Source: Bacteroidales bacterium | GTDB taxonomy: Bacteria; Bacteroidota; Bacteroidia; Bacteroidales; JAOZTL01 | Reading direction: 5' to 3' | Assembly (NCBI GenBank): GCA_029942205.1 | Contig: JAOZTL010000180.1 | Location: 1 to 6,699 of the forward strand | Length of the DNA stretch: 6,699 bases | Shown: positions 1 through 4,579 of the stretch, in pieces | How positions within the stretch are numbered: the stretch's first letter is position 1 | Layout of the letters: each line of letters opens with the position of its first letter | Notes under the pieces: model-generated | The model's input: the letters and a program-made list of their open reading frames with translations, nothing else | Database searches by the model: none | What the model was told of the DNA's origin: nothing | Translations under genes and position numbers: made by a program

Positions 1-906
1 TACGAAAATGATTTTTTCATGCTACAAGCAAATTATTTACGTAAATCAGAAAAAGAAGAAATTTATTGTGGAATCAAACGAGGCGACAAAAAGCAATTAA
101 AGCGGAATAAAAAAGCCTATAAAAAATTTTCGGAGCACATTGGTTTATTGCCTTTGGTGATAGTATCACCAGCCGATAGCTCACTGATAACGGGTGGGAG
201 CGAGGAAAGACGAAAATTTACCGATGGCGTTATTTCGCAATATGATCGAAATTATTTAACCAATTTACTTCGTTATAATAAGGCGTTGGCACAGCGAAAT
301 GCTTTGCTGAAAGATTTTGCTCGACACCATAAATTTGATCGTGAAATGCTTGAGATTTGGGATGAACAATTGCATGTTTTAGCACAAAAAATATTTAAAG
401 CAAGACAGCAATTTATTCAAGAATTACAAGTAATATTTCAAAAATACTACTCTTTCATTTCCTCAAAGAAAGAACAAGTCGAACTAAAATATAAGTCTCA
501 ATTGTTTGATAATCAAATGAAAAGCTTGTTGAATGAAACGCTCGAAAAAGACAGAATACTGCAATACACGAGTAGTGGCGTGCACAAAGACGATTTACTG
601 ATGAGTATGCAAGGCGTACCGATGAAGAAATCGGGCTCGCAAGGGCAACAAAAAACCTACTTGCTGGCGTTGAAAATGGCTCAGTTTGAGTTTATTAAAA
701 GGGTAAGTGGTTTGAATCCGATTTTGTTGCTCGATGATTTATTTGATAAATTAGATCAAAGCCGTGTTAATCAGATTGTTCAACTTGTGGCAGAAGACAC
801 TTTTGGGCAAATTTTCATTACCGACACCAATCCAGAACGCCTGTCTCGGATATTAGAGCCATTAGATATTGATTATAAGATATTTACGATAAATCAGGAT
901 AGTTGA
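1..906 (+). CDS. recF: DNA replication and repair protein RecF (5' end outside window)
   Basis: RecF is an SMC/ABC-type ATPase that binds gapped DNA and, with RecO and RecR, helps load RecA at single-strand gaps. The frame is open from base 1, so the ATG at base 19 is internal; 301 residues are visible, against about 360 for the family. The Walker A end lies outside the window. Visible motifs are the ABC signature SGSQGQQK (from base 631), a Walker B ILLLDD followed by LFDKLD (from base 721), and the late ITDTNPER segment (about 817-840) that matches the switch region of RecF. The middle part (about 250-560) is helical and charged, as in the RecF lobe II arm. The 3' end overlaps the convergent truA by 23 bp. 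Identity is secure; the true start cannot be seen. Confidence 0.95.
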   Translation, partial: YENDFFMLQANYLRKSEKEEIYCGIKRGDKKQLKRNKKAYKKFSEHIGLLPLVIVSPADSSLITGGSEERRKFTDGVISQYDRNYLTNLLRYNKALAQRNALLKDFARHHKFDREMLEIWDEQLHVLAQKIFKARQQFIQELQVIFQKYYSFISSKKEQVELKYKSQLFDNQMKSLLNETLEKDRILQYTSSGVHKDDLLMSMQGVPMKKSGSQGQQKTYLLALKMAQFEFIKRVSGLNPILLLDDLFDKLDQSRVNQIVQLVAEDTFGQIFITDTNPERLSRILEPLDIDYKIFTINQDS

Positions 907-1630
907 TTTTTGTTAAAAATAAGCCTTGTGGCGGAACAGACATACCTGCATTCGATCGATTTTTACTCTCAATAATCGCTTTAAATTGTTGAATATCAAT
1001 CTTTTGCCGCCCTACTTCGAGCAGGCTACCTACAATGGCACGCACCATGTTACGTAAAAAACGATCTGCCGAAATGGTAAAAATAAGCTGGTCATTCGTT
1101 TGTTGCCATTTTGCAAGTTGGATTGTACAATTATTCGTTTTCACATCGGTGTGCAATTTGCTGAAACTTGTAAAGTCCTGATAATCAAAAAGCACTTGAG
1201 ATGCACGGTTCATTGCTTCTACATCCAAATCGTGGGTTACGAAATAAGAAAAATCGGTTAAAAAAGGGTTCTTTTTTTGGTGAATGTGGTATTCATACGT
1301 TCGTGAAACGGCATCAAAACGAGCGTGAAAGCGTGATGGAACGTCATAAATTTGATGAATCGATATGTCTTTTGATAGAAAGCGGTTTAGCTTGAATATC
1401 AGCTTGTTTGTGTCATTTATTGACTGTGATATTTCAAAATGTGCAACAAAAAAACGAGCATGCACACCCGTATCGGTTCTGCCAGCACCCACTACATTTA
1501 TTTCTTTTTGCAGCAAAGTCGATAATGCCTTGTTTAACTCTTCCTGCACCGTGATGGCATTGGGTTGAATTTGCCAACCATGGTAGCGAGTACCATTATA
1601 TGATAATTCTATAAAATATCTGATATTCAA
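884..1630 (-). CDS. truA: tRNA pseudouridine(38-40) synthase TruA
   Basis: TruA converts uridines 38, 39 and 40 of the tRNA anticodon arm to pseudouridine. The 248-residue length is normal for the family. The N-terminus IELSYNGTRYHGWQ is the typical TruA opening and supports the start at 1630. The catalytic motif AGRTDTGVHA carries the nucleophile Asp53. Further family blocks are SRTYEYHIHQKKNPF near residues 108-122 and FLRNMVRAIVGSLLEVGR near 191-208. It is convergent with recF and their 3' ends overlap by 23 bp. Upstream, a TAATTTTG motif (reverse strand, 1722-1715) about 85 bp before the start could serve as a -7 box, but it lies inside a repeat shared with the far side of the symporter gene. 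No defects seen. Confidence 0.97.
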   Translation of the reverse strand: MNIRYFIELSYNGTRYHGWQIQPNAITVQEELNKALSTLLQKEINVVGAGRTDTGVHARFFVAHFEISQSINDTNKLIFKLNRFLSKDISIHQIYDVPSRFHARFDAVSRTYEYHIHQKKNPFLTDFSYFVTHDLDVEAMNRASQVLFDYQDFTSFSKLHTDVKTNNCTIQLAKWQQTNDQLIFTISADRFLRNMVRAIVGSLLEVGRQKIDIQQFKAIIESKNRSNAGMSVPPQGLFLTKINYPDLS

Positions 1631-2103
1631 TTGTTTATGTCGGTTTACCTAAAGTATTTATTTACTTAAAGTATTACTTTAAAGTCTTCGACTTATTTGA
1701 TGTAAATAGGTGGACAAAATTAAGTTCCTAAGAAAGTATTTCCACTTGTGCGTGAATTTCTTTTGATGCAAAATTAATAAAAATACTTATTTTCTTGAAT
1801 TTTTTAGTTTAATTTACAGATTACTTAGGTGTTATATTTTTTATAACCTTACATAATTCACTTATAATCAATAATATAAATTAAAATAGAGTATTGATCT
1901 TTTAATGTAAGTCTTCGGCATGTTTCAAATAAAATTAAGACCATTATTTTTCCTTATTTAGGAAATATTTTTTTATGTTTGTGCTAGTATTTTGTTTTTA
2001 TGTATTGTGTTCATAATTAAGGCGATAACAAGACACTTCCGAAAAAAACGCATCATATTAATTAAGGAATGATTAAATATTAAATATTTATATAATTTAG
2101 CTC
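1631..2103. other. AT-rich intergenic region between truA and the symporter gene
   Basis: This 473-bp gap separates two divergent genes (truA leftwards, symporter rightwards) and should hold both promoters. I see no credible coding frame. It contains a small palindrome AAGTC-TTC-GACTT (1682-1694), the left copy of an inverted intergenic repeat (1711-1753), and an AT-only hairpin GTTATA/TATAAC (1831-1847). A related GTCTTCGGC string lies at about 1910-1918. The last 100 bp before the symporter ATG are very AT-rich but show no clear match to the Bacteroidota promoter consensus, so the symporter promoter is not placed. Confidence 0.6.
1711..1753 (-). repeat. Intergenic repeat, left copy (inverted relative to 3359-3426)
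   Basis: Read on the minus strand, this segment has the blocks GTGGAAATACTTTCTTA and GGAACTTAATTTTGTCCA. Both recur on the plus strand at 3366-3426 with few changes, where an extra stretch of roughly 25 bp separates them. Both copies contain TAATTTTG, a match to the Bacteroidota -7 consensus TAnnTTTG, and in both a short palindrome with a TTC or GAA centre follows about 20 bp further on (here 1682-1694). In this copy the -7-like box points at truA. The -33 position has TGG instead of TTG. The repeat relation is seen directly; a promoter role is inference. Confidence 0.6.
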
Positions 2104-3333
2104 ATGAAATTTCCAAAAATAGAATTACACTGGCAAATACTCGTTGCATTAGTAGCTGCTATTTTGTATGGTGTTTATTATACCGAACAAATTGAATATG
2201 TTGCTTGGATGGGCGATTTATTCATGAATGGCTTACGGATGATTATTGTGCCCTTGGTGCTGACTTCTATTATTTCGGGAGTTGCGAACATTGGAACAGG
2301 TGAAAATTTAGGACGTTTGGGACTCAAAACGATGGGTTATTATTTACTGACTAGTACTTTTGCAATATTGACGGGTTTGTTTTTCGTAAATATTCTTCAA
2401 CCAGGCGTAGGTGCAGACATTGGATTGGCGCAAAGTGTAGACGGAATAGGCGCATCCAAAGAAACTATCGGACAAACATTACTCAATATTGTCCCAACAA
2501 ATATTTTTGATGCTTTTGCAAATGGCAAAATGCTTTCAATTATCTTTTTTGCTATTTTATTTGGCTTTTTCATTACGCAAGTTACCGCTAAATCTCGTGA
2601 AACAATGACGGATTTCTTTAATTCTGCCTTTGAAGTAATGATGAAAGTAACCATGTTTATTATCAAATTCACGCCTTTCGGTATTTTTGGTTTGGTGGCA
2701 AAAGTGATTGCCGAGCAAGCAGGCGATCCTGGGAAATTGGTTGAATTGGCACAAAGCATGGGAGTTTACATGCTGGCTGTTTTGGGTGCATTGGCATTTC
2801 ACGCATTCATTCTGCTACCAATTTTACTCAAATTCATTGCACGGGTGAGTCCTTGGGCACATTTGCGCTCGATGCGTAATGCTTTACTTACCGCTTTCTC
2901 TACATCATCGTCTGGTGCAACACTTTCGCTCACAATGAGTTCGGTTGAAAAGAACAGCGGCGTTTCCAACAAAATATCAAGTTTCACACTTCCGCTCGGT
3001 GCAACCATTAATATGGACGGAACGGCTCTGTATGAGTGTGTTGCAGCAATGTTCATCGCACAAGCTTATGGCGTTGAATTGGGCGTTATGGATCAAGCCT
3101 TAGTGGTGGTTACTGCACTGCTCGCCTCTATTGGTGCGGCTTCGATCCCAATGGCTGGCTTGGTCATGATCTCTATCGTACTGACAGCCGCTGGCTTACC
3201 TCTCGAAGGTATCGGTTTGATTTTGGCAGTGGATCGTATTTTGGACATGTTTCGCACATCGGTAAACGTATGGAGCGACAGTTGTGGTGCTGTAATTATC
3301 GCCAAATCAGAAGGCGAAAAGCTGAAAGTATAG
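2104..3333 (+). CDS. SDF-family dicarboxylate/amino acid:cation symporter
   Basis: This is a secondary transporter of the DAACS family (GltPh, GltP, DctA relatives), taking up acidic amino acids or C4-dicarboxylates with Na+ or H+ across the inner membrane. Its 409 residues are normal for the family. Key family elements are all present: the early RMIIVPLVLTSIISG segment; hairpin HP1 with serine-rich STSSSGAT (residues 266-273); the TM7 cation-site motif NMDGT (303-307); HP2 with ASIGAASIPMAG; and TM8 with D377, D381, R384, N388 and D392. These last align with GltPh D390, D394, R397, N401 and D405. The arginine at the R397 position favours an acidic substrate. The ATG at 2104 gives a typical short N-terminus before TM1. 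It stands alone, with its own downstream terminator at 3481-3514. Exact substrate and coupling ion cannot be read from sequence. Confidence 0.95.
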   Translation: MKFPKIELHWQILVALVAAILYGVYYTEQIEYVAWMGDLFMNGLRMIIVPLVLTSIISGVANIGTGENLGRLGLKTMGYYLLTSTFAILTGLFFVNILQPGVGADIGLAQSVDGIGASKETIGQTLLNIVPTNIFDAFANGKMLSIIFFAILFGFFITQVTAKSRETMTDFFNSAFEVMMKVTMFIIKFTPFGIFGLVAKVIAEQAGDPGKLVELAQSMGVYMLAVLGALAFHAFILLPILLKFIARVSPWAHLRSMRNALLTAFSTSSSGATLSLTMSSVEKNSGVSNKISSFTLPLGATINMDGTALYECVAAMFIAQAYGVELGVMDQALVVVTALLASIGAASIPMAGLVMISIVLTAAGLPLEGIGLILAVDRILDMFRTSVNVWSDSCGAVIIAKSEGEKLKV

Positions 3334-3468
3334 GTCTTCGACCTTTTGATGTTGCTTACGCACGAGTGGAAATGCTTTCTTAATCAATGATTTATAAAGA
3401 AATAATTAGAAACTTAATTTTGTCCAAATCTTATTAAGGTCTTCGACCTTTTGATGTTGCTTACGCAC
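3332..3468. repeat. Pair of perfect 32-bp direct repeats (3332-3363 and 3437-3468)
   Basis: The identical 32-bp sequence occurs at 3332-3363 and 3437-3468. Each copy begins with the palindrome AGGTC-TTC-GACCT followed by TTTT and continues TGATGTTGCTTACGCAC. The first copy starts inside the TAG stop codon of the symporter gene. The hairpin plus T-run resembles a weak terminator. A diverged palindrome, AAGTC-TTC-GACTT, lies at 1682-1694 on the other side of the symporter gene. The repeat identity is direct observation; the function is unknown. Confidence 0.85.
3359..3426 (+). repeat. Intergenic repeat, right copy (inverted relative to 1711-1753)
   Basis: This segment carries CGCACGAGTGGAAATGC, TTTCTTA and, after an extra stretch of about 25 bp, GAAACTTAATTTTGTCCA. 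These match the reverse complement of 1711-1753. It sits between the two 32-bp direct repeats and overlaps the end of the first. TAATTTTG at 3415-3422 fits the Bacteroidota -7 box and points rightwards, but the expected -33 position reads TTTA rather than TTTG. The two copies bracket the symporter gene in inverted orientation. Confidence 0.6.
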
Positions 3469-3480
3469 AAAGATAAAATA

Positions 3481-3514
3481 AAAAAAAGCCGTTTTTTGAT
3501 AAACGGCTTTTTTT
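3481..3514 (+). terminator. Strong rho-independent terminator after the symporter gene
   Basis: A7-GCCGTTT, a six-base loop (TTTGAT), then AAACGGC-T7. The stem can be 14 bp if the A and T runs pair. Because both flanks are A/T runs it could work in both directions. It lies about 150 bp after the symporter stop. Confidence 0.9.
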
Positions 3515-3585
3515 ATGTTCTTTTTGGAAATACTTACCTTCAAAATGAATAACTATTTATTTCTAAGATTTAAGGTTCTTCTATA

Positions 3586-3662
3586 TATACTGAAATGCTA
3601 TCCTAATTATGAATTTAAAACGTTTATTTTCTAAATCACAATTATAACAGCAATTCAGTATA
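3586..3662. repeat. 77-bp segment with 14-bp terminal inverted repeats
   Basis: TATACTGAAATGCT (3586-3599) and AGCAATTCAGTATA (3649-3662) are reverse complements with one mismatch. The inner 49 bp are AT-rich and include the palindrome AAACGTTT (3618-3625). It could form a long hairpin, be a small inserted element of MITE type, or be a binding site. No protein is encoded. Confidence 0.55.
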
Positions 3663-3734
3663 CTATTTTATCGTGGAGATTCGCTTACTTTTAATTCTTC
3701 TCAAAGAAAAATATCTCAAATGTTTATTTTCGCT

Positions 3735-3764
3735 TTGATAGTTGTGTTTTTTATACTATATTTT
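3735..3764 (+). promoter_or_regulatory. Candidate Bacteroidota-type promoter for the EAD-like gene
   Basis: TTG at 3735-3737, 19 bp, then TATATTTT at 3757-3764, one mismatch from TAnnTTTG. The ATG at 3788 is 23 bp downstream. The region is so AT-rich that a chance match is possible. Confidence 0.4.
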
Positions 3765-3787
3765 AGATGATTTTAAGCAACTAACCA

Positions 3788-3898
3788 ATGAATAACAAAA
3801 AAATAATACAACAATTAAAAGACTTATTAGCTAGTGATGAGCTAAAACAAACACTACAGGAATTAGCTGAATTAGCTCAAAATTTAGATGACACTTAA
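3788..3898 (+). CDS. Small ORF: N-terminal part of a split EAD11-like domain
   Basis: Thirty-six residues, MNNKKIIQQLKDLLASDELK followed by a second leucine-patterned helix, ending in LDDT and TAA. The two short amphipathic helices resemble the start of effector-associated domain 11 (EAD11), a small helical adaptor domain of bacterial conflict systems; this is recognition by pattern, not by search. The stop falls where the linker to the next helix would be, and the next frame (from 3888) continues with what looks like the rest of the same domain. The two frames overlap by 11 bp, and the switch is equivalent to skipping one base (+1). The gene is probably broken by a one-base insertion or two-base deletion. 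Alternatives are a sequencing error, programmed frameshifting, or two translationally coupled peptides. Confidence 0.55.
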   Translation: MNNKKIIQQLKDLLASDELKQTLQELAELAQNLDDT

Positions 3899-4172
3899 TT
3901 TTACAAATACAGTTGTTATGCAGCGTGGGCGTTTGGTACGCCTAACTTCGGAGGTAGATAATGAAATAATAATCGATGAAACAGCTCGTATGGAGCGTGC
4001 TAGGCTTAAGAATGCCTTGTTGAATTTAGTGGATGAACTGTCTGAGTTTTCTGAAATTGATCATACAATATCTGAATTAGACTCTAATACAAAAAAAAAC
4101 GTAGCGGCAAAGTTCAAGCAAGGAAAATTTACATATGCCGCCTGTGGCGGCTGTGGCGGCTTTTTTTTTTGA
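3888..4172 (+). CDS. C-terminal part of the split EAD11-like protein
   Basis: Ninety-four residues from the overlapping ATG at 3888. Residues about 3-54 read NFTNTVVMQRGRLVRLTSEV and, later, RMERARLKNALLNLVDEL. They fit the EAD11 pattern as I know it: an aliphatic helix ending in an arginine, a short acidic turn, then a helix with R/N...ALL.L.DEL. Joined to the 36-residue frame before it, a complete domain results. The tail (about 55-94) is polar. Its last dozen residues, YAACGGCGGFFF, are encoded by the terminator hairpin and its T-run, so the natural C-terminus may be altered. EAD proteins in Bacteroidota are reported in conflict systems whose FGS-type partners are diversified by retroelements, which fits the template-like RNA directly downstream. 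The assignment is moderate and rests on pattern alone. Confidence 0.6.
   Translation: MTLNFTNTVVMQRGRLVRLTSEVDNEIIIDETARMERARLKNALLNLVDELSEFSEIDHTISELDSNTKKNVAAKFKQGKFTYAACGGCGGFFF
4137..4170 (+). terminator. Rho-independent terminator with a duplicated 3' arm
   Basis: GCCGCC (4137-4142) can pair with either of two GGCGGC copies (4146-4151 or 4155-4160). The second is followed at once by ten T. The repeat unit is TGTGGCGGC, present twice. It overlaps the last codons of the upstream frame and separates that gene from the RNA that starts just after it. Confidence 0.85.
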
Positions 4173-4198
4173 GAAATTTGTTTTTTTGTTTATCTTTG
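4169..4198 (+). promoter_or_regulatory. Bacteroidota-type promoter for the template-like RNA
   Basis: TTG at 4169-4171, a spacer of exactly 19 bp, and TATCTTTG at 4191-4198 match the TTG-N19-TAnnTTTG consensus without mismatch. The TTG is formed by the end of the preceding terminator T-run and the next G. Transcription would begin near 4203-4206, without an obvious start codon or ribosome site, which suits a non-coding RNA. Confidence 0.65.
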
Positions 4199-4234
4199 GA
4201 CTTTCGGTTGATAGTTGAAAGCTTGGTGTGCGTG

Positions 4235-4351
4235 ATGCGCGGGGGTAGTTTGAACAACGATGCGGCTAACTGTAGCGTAAGCTATCGCAACGCTAACAGT
4301 ACAAGCAATCGCAACGATAACCTAGGCTTCCGTGTTGCCTCTGGCTTATAG
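4235..4351 (+). repeat. DGR template-repeat-like segment (FGS C-terminal signature)
   Basis: Read in the frame of the ATG at 4235, it gives RGGSLNN, then a run rich in N, S and R, then NRNDNLGFRVA and a TAG stop. This is the C-terminal signature RGGSW..N...R...N.....NRN..IGFR of formylglycine-generating-sulfatase-like, C-type-lectin-fold proteins, which are common DGR targets. Between 4253 and 4321 nine of 23 codons are AAC or AAT, the codons from which adenine mutagenesis yields maximal diversity. Upstream in this frame there is no FGS domain, only about 20 unrelated codons, so this is not the end of an intact gene. The usual Trp is replaced by Leu (TTG for TGG). It could instead be a stranded variable repeat or FGS remnant. 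Confidence 0.6.
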
Positions 4352-4449
4352 CTCAAAAAGAAGGATGGATGTCCATTGTTGAACAAACTATCATCCCATT
4401 CCCAAGGAATAATTAGTTGGGATAAAATGGAGTGGTTTCGTACCACCTT

Positions 4450-4510
4450 GAATACCTGTATTAGTAGGACGCATGGATTTGCGTTTCGGAAGTTCAGGTA
4501 TTCTTTTTTT
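4450..4510 (+). terminator. Terminator of the template-like RNA
   Basis: GAATACCTG (4450-4458) pairs perfectly with CAGGTATTC (4495-4503), followed by seven T (4504-4510). The 36-base loop contains its own hairpin ACGCA/TGCGT. The long, structured loop is unusual for a simple terminator and may be a functional part of the RNA. Confidence 0.65.
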
Positions 4511-4579
4511 ATTCTCATCTTAGCTATTTCTGTTCTGTTCATAACAACTTATTTTAGCCTTTCCCAAAAAAAAACAAAA

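Larger units (their letters stand above)
3515..3787. other. AT-rich intergenic region before the EAD-like gene
   Basis: There is no credible gene here. With the repeat block and terminator to its left, the gene-free stretch runs from 3334 to 3787 (about 450 bp). It holds a 14-bp inverted repeat (3586-3599 and 3649-3662, one mismatch) and a promoter-like site at 3735-3764. Confidence 0.6.
4205..4510 (+). ncRNA. Candidate DGR template RNA (template repeat plus structured spacer)
   Basis: A roughly 300-nt unit lies between a consensus promoter (4169-4198) and a terminator (4450-4510), with no believable protein start. Its first part contains the FGS-like template segment (4235-4351). Its second part folds into consecutive small hairpins: ATGG/CCAT (4365-4376); ATCCC/GGGAT enclosing ATTCC/GGAAT (4393-4423); GTGGT/ACCAC (4432-4446); and the terminator stem with an inner ACGCA/TGCGT hairpin (4469-4484). 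In known diversity-generating retroelements, a template repeat followed by a structured spacer is transcribed as an RNA that primes and templates mutagenic cDNA. Here no reverse transcriptase gene follows; a TolC-type gene does. Boundaries are estimates, and no RNA family search could be run. Confidence 0.6.

Noticed and set aside
1201..1568. Plus-strand open frames inside truA
   Set aside because: They are antisense to a well conserved gene and have no recognisable content.
2397..3305. Minus-strand open frames inside the symporter gene
   Set aside because: Antisense shadows of a complete SDF-family gene with all expected motifs.
3888..4172. RiPP precursor with a Cys-Gly core
   Set aside because: The Cys-Gly tail comes from the terminator hairpin, the body looks like an EAD11 domain, and no maturation enzyme is nearby.
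4169..4351. 60-codon frame from the TTG at 4169 covering the FGS-like signature as a protein gene
   Set aside because: The first 20 codons read through the T-run and the promoter and show no FGS or signal-peptide character. The unit is better explained as non-coding RNA.
4376..4579. N-terminal extension of the TolC-type protein from 4376
   Set aside because: It would run through the hairpins and terminator of the upstream RNA. A clean lipophilic signal peptide begins at the ATG at 4580.
4512..4579. Remnant of a DGR reverse transcriptase after the template
   Set aside because: No RT motif or residual RT frame is visible in the 70 bp between the terminator and the TolC-type gene.
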